Source of the DNA: Chitinophagaceae bacterium
GTDB taxonomy: Bacteria; Bacteroidota; Bacteroidia; Chitinophagales; Chitinophagaceae
Reading direction: 5' to 3'
NCBI GenBank assembly: GCA_023229465.1
Contig: JALNZE010000002.1
Span: forward strand, 124,001 to 188,000
DNA: 64,000 nt
In this document: positions 26,373-35,649 of the stretch, piece after piece
How the letters are laid out: every line of letters starts with the position of its first letter
How positions within the stretch are numbered: the first letter of the stretch is position 1
Position numbers and translations under genes: made by a program
The notes under the pieces: generated by a model
Database searches by the model: none
Seen by the model: the letters and a program-made list of their open reading frames with translations, nothing else
What the model was told of the DNA's origin: nothing

Positions 26373-26469
26373 TGGATCTGTTTACGTGAAAATGAAAATA
26401 GGGAATGATAAAGCAAGTTTAAGGTATTGTTGTGTAATTTTCCATATTGAATGATGAATAAAAAAATCT

Positions 26470-27351
26470 ATGATCAATTATAATACACAGGGCTGGTTCC
26501 CCTTTATTTTCCGCTTTCATAAAGCAGACACCATCCGTAAACTATTACCGGCTATTATAATAACCTGCCTGTTTGCCTGGCTGGTTGTTTACCTGGAACT
26601 GGCATACCTGCAGCTACCCGGTAACAGTTATATTAAGAATATCCCTGCCATGCATAGCCTGCTGGGCTTTGCGATATCCATGTTACTTGTATTCAGAACC
26701 AATACCGCTTATGACCGCTGGTGGGAAGGAAGAAAGCTATGGGGAAGCCTTGTTAATAATAGCCGCAACCTTGCCATTAAGCTCAATACACTGTTACATT
26801 ATGACGATGATAAGAACCGTAGCTTTTTTAAAAAACTCATCCCATTATTCGCAGATGAACTGAGGCTGCATTTACTGAATGAACGTACGCGCCTGGCATT
26901 GGATATTACGCCGCACCCGGAGATACCGGATTTTGATACCAGCAAACATATTCCCAACCAGGTTGTCATGTTACTGATGACAAAGATTAACCTGCTGTAC
27001 CGGGATGAAAAAATTACCGGTTACCAGATGCTGATGCTAAATAATGAGATTCAATCTTTCCTGGATATCTGCGGAGGCTGCGAACGCATTAAAAATACGC
27101 CCATTCCTTATTCCTATAGTGTATTCATCAAAAAATTCCTCTTCTTATATATTATTACAATGCCATTGGGTTTCGCGCTTACGCTGGGTTATCTTACCAT
27201 TCCGGTGGTAGCTTTTGTCACTTATGTGCTGGGAAGCCTTGAAATGATCGCAGAAGAAATTGAGGATCCGTTCGGTAAAGATGAGAACGACCTGCCCATG
27301 CAGCGGATGTCAGAAAATATTCGCAAAAATATTCACGAAATACTAGCCTGA
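26470..27351 (+). CDS. bestrophin-family (UPF0187) membrane channel
   Basis: A 293-residue integral membrane protein of the bacterial bestrophin family. Typical marks are the N-terminal first helix, HSLLGFAISMLLVFRTNTAYDRWWEGRKLWG spread over residues 62-95, and the C-terminal EEIEDPFGKDENDLP near 263-277. Family members form pentameric anion or cation channels. It is divergent from the GH1 gene and converges with the SET gene. Confidence 0.93.
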   Translation: MINYNTQGWFPFIFRFHKADTIRKLLPAIIITCLFAWLVVYLELAYLQLPGNSYIKNIPAMHSLLGFAISMLLVFRTNTAYDRWWEGRKLWGSLVNNSRNLAIKLNTLLHYDDDKNRSFFKKLIPLFADELRLHLLNERTRLALDITPHPEIPDFDTSKHIPNQVVMLLMTKINLLYRDEKITGYQMLMLNNEIQSFLDICGGCERIKNTPIPYSYSVFIKKFLFLYIITMPLGFALTLGYLTIPVVAFVTYVLGSLEMIAEEIEDPFGKDENDLPMQRMSENIRKNIHEILA

Positions 27352-27368
27352 AAAGCATAACGGAAAAG

Positions 27369-27755
27369 CTATGTTGCATCAAACCAGATGGGTGTGGCAT
27401 CATCAGCCACTGCATTGTAATTAATAAATAACTCTTCGCCTTTTTGTATGTCGCGAACCGTTTTTATGGTCATCAGTTCGGTATCAAAATCCATTTCATA
27501 ATCACAATTGGCATCATAGGCATGGTTATATAAGGACAGATAACCCAATGCAATGCATGCTTTCTTTTCTTTTACAGGGCCCCATTCAAAAATATAATCG
27601 AATAAAACAGTTTTCTCAACCTGCTTGCGGTCTTTAGTACTCAGTACTAATACCGGTGAAATTTCGATAACGGTATTAGCGGCAATAGCCACTGTAGTAA
27701 ACACACCACGCCCCCGTTTATCAGATGGGGCAACAACAAGAATTGGTAAAATCAT
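27369..27755 (-). CDS. SET-domain protein
   Basis: A 128-residue protein that is essentially a compact SET domain: GRGVFTTVAIAANTVIE near 15-31, YNHAYDANCDYEMD near 76-89, and the C-terminal GEELFINYN near 107-115, which corresponds to the SAM-binding and catalytic Tyr region. It is a putative protein lysine methyltransferase with unknown target. Confidence 0.88.
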   Translation of the reverse strand: MILPILVVAPSDKRGRGVFTTVAIAANTVIEISPVLVLSTKDRKQVEKTVLFDYIFEWGPVKEKKACIALGYLSLYNHAYDANCDYEMDFDTELMTIKTVRDIQKGEELFINYNAVADDATPIWFDAT

Positions 27756-28070
27756 ATTGATAGAGATTCAGGATAAAGATAGATGAAAGAGAATGTTGGT
27801 CGCCTGACCAACATTGGCAGTAGAATAAGGTATATCAGAACGAGACGGCCAATTCAAATGCCTATTTAAAAACATGAAATACATTATAATTAATAATATA
27901 TTATTTAAATTTTGATCTATCCATTAAAAAAATCGAATATTTTAATAATTTTTTCAATTTTACTTAGAAAAATCGTAAAAATTAATAAACAGAATCCTTT
28001 TAATTCATTTTTTTTTCTAATTTCATCATTCGCTATTAACCATATGGTTATAGTAACCAAAAAACTATCT
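27756..28070. other. AT-rich upstream region of susC with one palindromic repeat
   Basis: This 315-bp stretch has no convincing gene. It holds the palindromic repeat at 27791-27823 and a very AT-rich 5' region that probably contains the susC promoter. I could not fit a clear TTTG-N19-21-TAnnTTTG site. An open frame from a TTG at 27912 runs into susC, but its first 53 codons look like low-complexity AT-rich leader, not protein. Confidence 0.6.
27791..27823. repeat. palindromic repeat upstream of susC (spacer GCCT)
   Basis: ATGTTGGTC-gcct-GACCAACAT is a perfect 9-bp inverted repeat with a 4-bp spacer, followed by TGGCAGTAGA. A second copy with the same arms and near-identical flank but the spacer reversed (aggc) lies downstream of susD at 32658-32691. 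Confidence 0.85.
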
Positions 28071-31000
28071 ATGAGAAAAAAACTACTGGCAGGGCTCTGT
28101 ATGGTCTTCTTTGTTGTTATGGGTTATTCTCAAACAACAGTGTTGGGTAAAATCACCGATGCTTCAACAGGTAATCCACTTGCAGGCGTAACCGTAAAAG
28201 GTAAAGGTACTCCTGTAGCATCCATTTCTGATGCAGAGGGTAAATACAGCATTAAACTTGCAACGAATGTTAAAACCTTAGTCTTTTCATTTATTGGCTT
28301 TAATGATTTTGAAGTTGCCGTTAAAGCAGGAAACCTGGATGTAGCGCTTTCCAATGCTGTTTCTAACTTATCTGAAGTAGTTGTTACCGGTTTTGGTGGC
28401 TCTCAAATTAAGCGGGAAGTTACCGGTAATATCGCCCGTATAAAAGGGAAAGATATTGAATACTTACCTACACCCAGTGTGGATGCCGCGCTACAAGGTA
28501 AAGCAGCCGGTGTATTTGTAAATAGTCAATCCGGAAAACTAGGCCAGGCTGTAACGGTGCGGGTTAGAGGTAACTCTTCTATTAGCGCCAATAGCCAACC
28601 TTTATATGTGTTGGATGGTATTCCAATGACAGCAAGTAGTCAAAGTTCTTATGGCGGTGCAACCAACCCTTTAACAGATTTGAATCCAAATGATATTGAG
28701 TCAATTGAAGTGTTGAAAGATGCTTCTGCTGGTGCCATTTTTGGATCTCGTGCTGCCAATGGTGTGATATTGATTACTACTAAGAGAGGTAAAGCAGGAA
28801 AAACTTCCATCACCTTTAACTACCAAACAGGTGCTGCCGAAGCTACTAAGCGAATTCAAATGCTGAATGCACAAGAATATGCAACCTTAATTCTCGAAGG
28901 CGCTAAATATCGTGATGATTTAGATGGAACACCCACAACTGATCCCAATAGCTGGACTGCATACGTTAAAAACGATGTGATGGATTATTATAGTTATGGT
29001 GGTTGGAGTAAAGATCCAACAAAAACGTATGACTGGCAGGATCAGGTGTTTCAGAAAGGTCCTTATAGACAAGCTGATTTACAAATCAAAGGTGGTTCAG
29101 ATAAAACCAAATTCTTTTCTTCCTTCCAACAATTAGAGCAAACTGGAACCATGATTGGTAACAAGATATCTAGAACAACTGGTCGTTTAAATATCGACCA
29201 GAAAGCGAATGACTGGTTAGACTTAGGTGTTTCTTTGAGTTTGTCTCGCACCTATAACAAACGATTACCCGACGATAATGCTTTCTCTAATCCATTACAG
29301 GCGATTGCATTAATGCCAATGACACCATTTACAGATCCTAATACAGGTTTGCCAGCAGGCACACCTCCGGGAGATGTGAATATTCCGGTTTACTATAACC
29401 CCGTTATAACAGTTAACTACGCCACTTATGCGCAGGATGTTTACAGAACTTTCGGTAATACTTATCTCAAAGCCCATTTGCTGAAAGGACTGAATTTTCA
29501 AACTGAATTTGGTTTAGATTATTTAAGTCAGAATGAAGAAGGTTATTTTCAATCACAAACTCTAAGAAATCAAACAAGGGCTTCTTCTGGTTTAGGTACC
29601 AATCGTGGAGCATTCGTTACCAATTATAATACACAATCATACTTTAGTTATAACACCGTTTTAAAAGAGAAGCATAGTATTGCAGCTACTTTAGGCATGC
29701 AATACCAGCAATCTCAAGCTAAATATAACTATATAGAAGGTACCGCATTCCCTTCCAATTCTTACCAGAAAATCGCCAGTGCCGCCACCAAATCTGATGG
29801 TAGTTCTTCTCAGTCTGATTTCAGGTTCTTGTCTTATTTTGTAAGAGCCAACTATATCTACAACGAAAAATACATTCTTGCATTAAGTAGTCGTATTGAT
29901 CAGTCTTCCAGATTTGGTAAAAATTCAAGATCAGGTTTCTTCCCTGCTGCTTCTGCGGGATGGATACTGACCAATGAAAAATTTCTGGATGATAGCAAAG
30001 TAGTTAGCTTCTTAAAAATGAGAGCGAGTTATGGTATTGTAGGTAATGCCGAAATCGGCAACTTCCCGCAACTGGGTTTATTCGCAGGTGATGCAGGTTA
30101 TGCAGGAGCCGCAGGCCAGCGACCTTCTCAATTGAGAAACGATAACCTTAAATGGGAAACCACTACTCAGTTCGATCTGGGCTTTGATTTTGGATTTCTC
30201 AAAAATAGAATTACCGGTGAAATAGATTATTACAATAAACAAACAGATGGCTTGTTGTTAAATGTAAATATACCAGCCACTACTGGTTTCACCAGTATGG
30301 TTAGAAACGTAGGTAAACTGGAGAATAAAGGTTTTGAATTGGTGCTGAATACACAAAACATGGTTGGTGCATTTAAATGGACAACCTCCTTCAACATCGC
30401 ACGTAATATTGGTAAAGTAACAGATATCCAGGGACAGATTATTGAAGGGGGTGTTAGCAATATGAATCGTGTACAGGAAGGATATGCGGTAGGTGTTTTT
30501 TATACACCTGAATTTGCGGGCGTTGATCCCACAAATGGGAGTGCATTGTTTTATTTAAATACCAGGAAAACAGATGGTAGTCTCGACAGAACTACCACCA
30601 GCGTTTACAACCAAGCGCAGCGAATTGTTGCAGGAGATCCAAATCCTAAATACATATTTGGATTTACCAATACATTCTCTTACAAAGGATTTGATGCAAG
30701 TGTTTTCTTTAATGGTGTTTCTGGTAATCAGAATAATATTTATGGTATGGGCCGGTATTCTTCCGCAAGTATGTTGTATGAAGATAATAATACAGCCGAT
30801 CAACTTAGAAGATGGCAGAAACCAGGTGATGTTACTGATATCCCACAGGTTCGTTTGTATAGAGTAAACGGATCACAGGCAAGTAGTCGTTATATTGTTG
30901 ATGGATCTTACATCCGTTTAAGAAGTGCTTCTATTGGCTATACTTTCTATTCTAAGCAATTAAATAAGTTTAAAATTGAGCGTTTGAGAGTATATGTATC

Positions 31001-31151
31001 AGGACAAAATCTTTTAACCTTTACGAAGTATCCTTACTGGGACCCAGAGGTTAACGCCGATTCATTCGACTCAAATATTGCCAAAGGAAATGATTTCTAT
31101 ACACCACCACAGCCAAGAACATTCCTGTTTGGTGTGAACGTAAGTTTTTAA
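28071..31151 (+). CDS. SusC/RagA-family TonB-linked outer membrane protein
   Basis: The start is the ATG at 28071 (MRKKLLAGLCMVFF), giving 1026 residues with a signal peptide ending near GYSQ. Domains in order are a CarboxypepD-reg-like domain (TTVLGKITDASTGNPLAGVTVKG region), a TonB plug with LQGKAAGVFV and VRVRGNSSI, YVLDGIPM, and a 22-strand barrel ending FLFGVNVSF. It imports a glycan or other large substrate together with the SusD-like lipoprotein encoded 20 bp downstream. No glycosidase or sensor gene is adjacent, so the substrate is unknown. Confidence 0.96.
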   Translation: MRKKLLAGLCMVFFVVMGYSQTTVLGKITDASTGNPLAGVTVKGKGTPVASISDAEGKYSIKLATNVKTLVFSFIGFNDFEVAVKAGNLDVALSNAVSNLSEVVVTGFGGSQIKREVTGNIARIKGKDIEYLPTPSVDAALQGKAAGVFVNSQSGKLGQAVTVRVRGNSSISANSQPLYVLDGIPMTASSQSSYGGATNPLTDLNPNDIESIEVLKDASAGAIFGSRAANGVILITTKRGKAGKTSITFNYQTGAAEATKRIQMLNAQEYATLILEGAKYRDDLDGTPTTDPNSWTAYVKNDVMDYYSYGGWSKDPTKTYDWQDQVFQKGPYRQADLQIKGGSDKTKFFSSFQQLEQTGTMIGNKISRTTGRLNIDQKANDWLDLGVSLSLSRTYNKRLPDDNAFSNPLQAIALMPMTPFTDPNTGLPAGTPPGDVNIPVYYNPVITVNYATYAQDVYRTFGNTYLKAHLLKGLNFQTEFGLDYLSQNEEGYFQSQTLRNQTRASSGLGTNRGAFVTNYNTQSYFSYNTVLKEKHSIAATLGMQYQQSQAKYNYIEGTAFPSNSYQKIASAATKSDGSSSQSDFRFLSYFVRANYIYNEKYILALSSRIDQSSRFGKNSRSGFFPAASAGWILTNEKFLDDSKVVSFLKMRASYGIVGNAEIGNFPQLGLFAGDAGYAGAAGQRPSQLRNDNLKWETTTQFDLGFDFGFLKNRITGEIDYYNKQTDGLLLNVNIPATTGFTSMVRNVGKLENKGFELVLNTQNMVGAFKWTTSFNIARNIGKVTDIQGQIIEGGVSNMNRVQEGYAVGVFYTPEFAGVDPTNGSALFYLNTRKTDGSLDRTTTSVYNQAQRIVAGDPNPKYIFGFTNTFSYKGFDASVFFNGVSGNQNNIYGMGRYSSASMLYEDNNTADQLRRWQKPGDVTDIPQVRLYRVNGSQASSRYIVDGSYIRLRSASIGYTFYSKQLNKFKIERLRVYVSGQNLLTFTKYPYWDPEVNADSFDSNIAKGNDFYTPPQPRTFLFGVNVSF

Positions 31152-31170
31152 TTAATCAATTATTATTATT

Positions 31171-32562
31171 ATGAAAATATTAATCCGAAACATGAGTAAT
31201 TACTATAAGGCATTTTTGCTGATGAGTATAATTACATTGGTAGGTTGCGAAAAAAGATTGGATGTATCCCCTTACCAGAGCATCGCAGATGATAAAGCCT
31301 TATTAACTGAAAGTGATGTGCTAGTAACAATGATAGGTTGTTATGATGGCATACAGAATGCCGCTGCTTACGGTGGAGATATCATGGTACTTAACGATCT
31401 GATTGGCAACTCTTCAAATATCAACTTTACCGGAACCTTTGCCGGATTATCAGATGCGTATCAAACTCAAATGACAGCAGATAATTCATTTGCCGGTACT
31501 ACCTGGATAGCTGCCTATAATACCATTAACCGTTGTAATAATGTTTTATCAGCAATTGATAAAGTAACTTCATCAACCACAAAGAAAAATGCAGTAGAAG
31601 GACAAGCTCTTTTTCTAAGAGCTTCTATGTACTTTGAATTGGTTAAACTGTATGCAAAATTTGTAGGTGATGGAGATTATAGTGCTAATCCAGGTGTTCC
31701 GTTGGTATTAACACCAACAGGTAATGTAACGGATGCTGACTATACAGCCAGAGCAAGTGTAAAGGCAGTATATGATAAAGTGATTGCCGACTTAACCAAG
31801 GCCGAATCTTTATTGCCTGCTACCAATGGCAACTATGCTACTAAGTGGGCTGCCGCCGCGCAACTATCACGTGTTTACCTAATGCTAAAAGATTATGTAG
31901 GTGCAAGAGATGCTGCCGACAGAGTAATTAGTGGTAGTGGCAAATCGCTCAATCCTGATTTTACTAAATTATGGTTCACTTTTATTAATAATGCAGGAAG
32001 TACTCCTTCGGAATATTTATTCGCTATCAAGGTAACCGCACAGGATGGAACCAACTCTCAGAACACGTATTTTGGCAGAACCATTAGTTCAATTCCTGGT
32101 ACTGCCGGTAGAAGTGATTGTAAAATAAAAGCGGCACATATCGCTTTATATGAAGCAGGTGATGTTAGAAAAAGCTTCTTTGTGCTGAGTGGCGGTAATT
32201 ACTATACGCAAAAACACCTGGATCGTTTTGGAGATGTAGCGGTTATCAGACTAGCAGAAATGTACCTTACCCGTGCTGAAGCTAATCAACGTTTGGGAAC
32301 AACAGTTGGTGCTACGCCCTTAGATGATGTAAACAGAGTTCGTAACAGAGTAGGTATTCCAGCTCTAACAACTGTATCCTTAGCGGATATAACCAAAGAA
32401 AGATTCCTTGAACTTGCTTTTGAAGGACATAACCTGATTGAAGCAAAGAGATTACAGACAAGTGTAGGATCACTTGCATGGAATGATGCTAAGTTGATCT
32501 TACCAATACCCAGAAGAGAAATAGACGTGAATAAAAATCTTGTACAGAACCAGGGTTATTAA
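31171..32562 (+). CDS. RagB/SusD-family nutrient-binding lipoprotein
   Basis: A 463-residue surface lipoprotein: signal peptide with lipobox LVGC, then the SusD TPR-rich fold. Seen are LDVSPYQSI near the N-terminus, ALFLRASMYFELVKLYAKFVGD near 148-170, LAEMYLTRAEANQRLG near 366-381 and the terminal IPRREIDVNKNLVQNQGY. It caps the SusC pore encoded immediately upstream and is cotranscribed with it. Confidence 0.96.
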   Translation: MKILIRNMSNYYKAFLLMSIITLVGCEKRLDVSPYQSIADDKALLTESDVLVTMIGCYDGIQNAAAYGGDIMVLNDLIGNSSNINFTGTFAGLSDAYQTQMTADNSFAGTTWIAAYNTINRCNNVLSAIDKVTSSTTKKNAVEGQALFLRASMYFELVKLYAKFVGDGDYSANPGVPLVLTPTGNVTDADYTARASVKAVYDKVIADLTKAESLLPATNGNYATKWAAAAQLSRVYLMLKDYVGARDAADRVISGSGKSLNPDFTKLWFTFINNAGSTPSEYLFAIKVTAQDGTNSQNTYFGRTISSIPGTAGRSDCKIKAAHIALYEAGDVRKSFFVLSGGNYYTQKHLDRFGDVAVIRLAEMYLTRAEANQRLGTTVGATPLDDVNRVRNRVGIPALTTVSLADITKERFLELAFEGHNLIEAKRLQTSVGSLAWNDAKLILPIPRREIDVNKNLVQNQGY

Positions 32563-32589
32563 TAGTTACTAAAAAATAACTAATCAATA

Positions 32590-32623
32590 AAAAACTCCGA
32601 TCAAATTGATCGGAGTTTTTTAT
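32590..32623 (+). terminator. rho-independent terminator of susCD
   Basis: AAAACTCCGATCA and TGATCGGAGTTTT form a strong stem with a 3-nt loop, followed by T-rich sequence, 28 bp after the susD stop. The A run on the other side makes it potentially bidirectional. Confidence 0.9.
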
Positions 32624-32657
32624 TGATTACTATATATCATCTTACCCGCAATCGAAA

Positions 32658-32691
32658 GAATGTTGGTCAGGCGACCAACATTGGCGGTAGA
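32658..32691. repeat. palindromic repeat downstream of susD (spacer AGGC)
   Basis: ATGTTGGTC-aggc-GACCAACAT followed by TGGCGGTAGA. Arms and 3' flank match the copy at 27791, and the 4-bp spacer is its reverse complement. Confidence 0.85.
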
Positions 32692-32782
32692 TAACCCAAA
32701 GAATACCGAATATGCCCCCCAAATTTTGAACCCCCAGGTAATTATTACTTATTGATTACTAATTACTAATTAAATTGCCCCC

Positions 32783-34174
32783 ATGTTACCCGAACCACCC
32801 CAGCCGGACATCATTGAGCAGTTTGAACAACTGGTTGCCCGGGAAAATATGCTCCAGATACGTGAGTTCCTGGATGACCAGAACATTAGTGAGGTGGCGA
32901 ACCTGATTAATGAGTTTCCCGAATATGAGGCACAGATCATTGCCAATATGGCCATTCACCGGGCATCCAGTGTATTTAAAATTTTAGACATTGCCCAACA
33001 GAAAAATATTGTAAAGGAATTACCCTCAGCCAAAACGGCCGAATTATTAAATGAACTGCCGGCCGATGACCGTACCGACTTTCTGGAAGAATTACCCAAG
33101 GCCGCCATACGGGACCTTATTAAATTACTCGATCCCGAAGAAAGAAAAATCACTCTTTCGCTTTTAGGCTACCCCGAAGACAGTGTGGGCCGTTTGATGA
33201 CGCCCGATTACGTATATGTATACCTGCACAATACCGTAAACGAAGTATTTGATACCATCCGCAAACATGCCAGGAACAGCGAAACCATTGATGTGATTTA
33301 TGTGATTGATGAAAATGGAGAACTGATAGATGATATCCGTATCAGGGATGTAATCCTCGCTTCGCCGGAAAAAAGGGTGGATGAAATTATTGATGGACGA
33401 AATGTTTCATTGAATGTGAATGACGACCAGGAACATGCCAGCCAGGTATTTAAGATGAATAACCGTGTGGCCTTACCCGTTGTGGATGATAATAATATAT
33501 TGCTGGGCATTGTAACCATTGACGATATGTTATGGGTGGCCAATGAAGAGTTCAGCGAAGACATGCAGAAAATGGGAGGTACCGAAGCCTTAAATGAACC
33601 TTACCTGGATATACCTTTATTAAAGCTGTTCCGCAAGCGCATTGGATGGCTGGTAGTTTTATTTATTGGTGAAATGCTAACGGCTACCGCTATGGGCTAT
33701 TTTGAAGATGAGATTGCCAAAGCGGTAGTACTCGCCTTATTCATTCCCTTAATCATATCCAGTGGCGGTAACAGCGGCTCGCAGGCATCCACCCTTATCA
33801 TACAGGCCATGGCGGTGAGCGAGATAACGATTGCCGACTGGTGGCGGGTACTCAGAAGGGAATTATCGAGCGGACTTTTATTGGGAACCGTATTAGGTAT
33901 TATCGGGTTTATCCGTGTGGCCGTATGGCATTCCATTGCACCGCAATTATATGGCCCTAACTGGATGATGATCGCCTCTACCGTGGGCTTTTCCCTGGTA
34001 GGGGTTGTATTATGGGGTACCCTGTCCGGATCCATGCTTCCCATCCTCCTCAAAAAACTCGGCGCCGACCCGGCCGTTTCCTCCGCTCCCTTTGTGGCCA
34101 CCCTTGTGGATGTAACGGGACTGATTATTTATTTCAGTTTCGCGTATTTGTTTTTGCAGGGGATATTGTTGTAG
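32783..34174 (+). CDS. mgtE: magnesium transporter MgtE
   Basis: A 463-residue Mg2+ channel with the usual order: N-terminal superhelical domain (about 10-130, ending LLGYPEDSVGRLMTPDYV), two CBS motifs (about 140-255), a plug helix, and five membrane helices (about 290-462). SGGNSGSQASTL near 330 and LVDVTGLIIYF near 443, with the Asp of the pore, are conserved. The cytosolic domains should sense Mg2+ and gate the pore. Confidence 0.96.
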   Translation: MLPEPPQPDIIEQFEQLVARENMLQIREFLDDQNISEVANLINEFPEYEAQIIANMAIHRASSVFKILDIAQQKNIVKELPSAKTAELLNELPADDRTDFLEELPKAAIRDLIKLLDPEERKITLSLLGYPEDSVGRLMTPDYVYVYLHNTVNEVFDTIRKHARNSETIDVIYVIDENGELIDDIRIRDVILASPEKRVDEIIDGRNVSLNVNDDQEHASQVFKMNNRVALPVVDDNNILLGIVTIDDMLWVANEEFSEDMQKMGGTEALNEPYLDIPLLKLFRKRIGWLVVLFIGEMLTATAMGYFEDEIAKAVVLALFIPLIISSGGNSGSQASTLIIQAMAVSEITIADWWRVLRRELSSGLLLGTVLGIIGFIRVAVWHSIAPQLYGPNWMMIASTVGFSLVGVVLWGTLSGSMLPILLKKLGADPAVSSAPFVATLVDVTGLIIYFSFAYLFLQGILL

Positions 34175-34304
34175 GAATATCTTTGCAAGACCCATTTTTT
34201 AAGCAAACAACGAGTACTATTTATTTAAAAGAAATACCCTGTTATGAATAAATATCAAAACATTTTAATTATGACGAATTCGCCTCAATTAAAAACCGTA
34301 AAAT

Positions 34305-35141
34305 ATGGCAAAAACTAAATCAATTATTGTAAAGGGAACAGAGATCTCAATTTATTCTGGGGAGCAGGAAGAGTATATATCCATAACTGATATTGCTCGC
34401 CATAAAGATTCAACAAATACCGATTCAATTATTCAGAATTGGTTGCGGAACAGAAATACCATAGAGTTACTTGGTTACTGGGAACTATTGTATAATCCCG
34501 ATTTTAAACCCCTCGAATTCGAGGGGTTTAGAAAGCAAGCTGGGTTGAACAGCTTTGTTATGACACCCAAAAAATGGATAGAAACGACCAATGCCATAGG
34601 TATCGTTTCTAAATCAGGCAGATACGGGGGTACTTTTGCACATAAAGACATTGCATTTGAATTCGCCTCCTGGATTTCAATCGAGTTCAAATTATATATC
34701 ATCAAAGAATTTCAACGCCTGAAAGCAGATGAAAGTGACCGCCTTAAATTGGATTGGAATCTGCAACGCACCCTTGCCAAGGTAAACTATTACATACACA
34801 CCGATGCCATTAAGGAAAACCTGGTACCGAAAGAACTCACTAAAAAGGAAGCTTCTTTTGTTTATGCCAATGAAGCTGACCTGCTGAATATGGCATTGTT
34901 TGCGAAAACCGCAGCCGATTGGCGGACTGAAAATCCAAAAGCAGAAGGCAACATTCGAGATTATGCCACCCTTGAACAACTGGTAGTGCTTACCAATTTA
35001 GAAAGCCTGAATGCAGTATTAATCTCACAAGGCTTACTAGCGGCTAACCGACTCTTACAACTCAATAAAATTGCCATTCAGCAATTGAAAACTTTATTGA
35101 ACAGCAGTTCCCTTAAAAAATTAAAAATCACAAAATCATAA
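34305..35141 (+). CDS. KilA-N domain protein
   Basis: A 278-residue protein with a KilA-N DNA-binding-like domain (about 5-125): YISITDIARHKD, IIQNWLRNRNTIELLGYWE, GRYGGTFAHKDIAFEFASWIS and LYIIKEFQRLK. The rest is helical with no known fold. KilA-N proteins are common in phages and mobile islands. It opens the accessory island after mgtE. A perfect 26-bp palindrome lies inside its coding sequence, and the DNA of its last codons recurs at 37435-37465. Confidence 0.88.
   Translation: MAKTKSIIVKGTEISIYSGEQEEYISITDIARHKDSTNTDSIIQNWLRNRNTIELLGYWELLYNPDFKPLEFEGFRKQAGLNSFVMTPKKWIETTNAIGIVSKSGRYGGTFAHKDIAFEFASWISIEFKLYIIKEFQRLKADESDRLKLDWNLQRTLAKVNYYIHTDAIKENLVPKELTKKEASFVYANEADLLNMALFAKTAADWRTENPKAEGNIRDYATLEQLVVLTNLESLNAVLISQGLLAANRLLQLNKIAIQQLKTLLNSSSLKKLKITKS
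34505..34530. repeat. perfect 26-bp palindrome inside the KilA-N gene
   Basis: Each half reads TAAACCCCTCGAA with its exact complement following, no spacer, centred on 34517/34518. It encodes FKPLEFEGF. Such perfect symmetry within a coding sequence could form a cruciform or bind a dimeric protein; no function is known. Confidence 0.75.
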
Positions 35142-35144
35142 CCT
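35114..35144. repeat. direct repeat a, copy 1 (3' end of KilA-N gene)
   Basis: About 31 bp covering the last codons and stop of the KilA-N gene recur almost exactly at 37435-37465. Together with repeat b they bracket the cas6/IS66/IS91 segment. Confidence 0.7.
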
Positions 35145-35649
35145 CTCGTACGCTACCTCAAAAAAATCTAAATTATCAGCATAGTCTATCATAGTCCATC
35201 GTAGTCATTGCTTGCCTCGCTTTTTAAAGCGAGGACCCATGATCTCCTCCTTCCTTTAACTTTGGGACTTTAGTCCCGTTTGCCTTTTAACAAATACAAA
35301 AATCAGGTAATACACCCCATTTCTCAAAAATCCCCCCTTCCCTGTTAAGGAATAAAAATAAATAACAGGCAAATAGGGGAAGGTTATAAAATAATAGATA
35401 TATTTATTCCGCCCGGGATTCTTACTCCCCCCCAATTTAGTATCTACACCCGGGCTGGTCTGGAATTGAAAAATTTTTGACTGTAGAACAGTATGGCGTT
35501 GCTATGCGATAATAAGAGAGCCATTCAGTGATGCCTATTTGGTCATTCGTATTTTATTGGAGCCTTACAGCAAATGCCGGTTAATGTGTTTAACATTGAT
35601 CCGGAGCATATATAATATAGCTGGTGAATTTTAAAATGTATTGAGCATA
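35145..35649. other. 505-bp non-coding stretch before cas6
   Basis: No gene is supported. It contains three near copies of a 10-bp unit (catagtctat) at about 35180-35209, a hairpin CCTCGCTTT-tt-AAAGCGAGG at 35213-35232, a hairpin GGGACT-tt-AGTCCC near 35266-35279, and direct repeat b copy 1. The first ~165 bp are absent from the second repeat copy, so they may be a small insertion. No CRISPR repeats are present. Confidence 0.6.
35312..35431. repeat. direct repeat b, copy 1
   Basis: A 120-bp block containing cttccctgttaaggaata, ataacaggcaaat and gcccgggatt. It aligns without gaps to 37472-37591 with about ten differences, 2160 bp away. Confidence 0.85.

Noticed and set aside
27912..28070. N-terminal extension of the SusC frame from a TTG at 27912
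   Set aside because: The 53 extra codons are AT-rich low-complexity sequence, and a clean signal peptide starts at the ATG at 28071.
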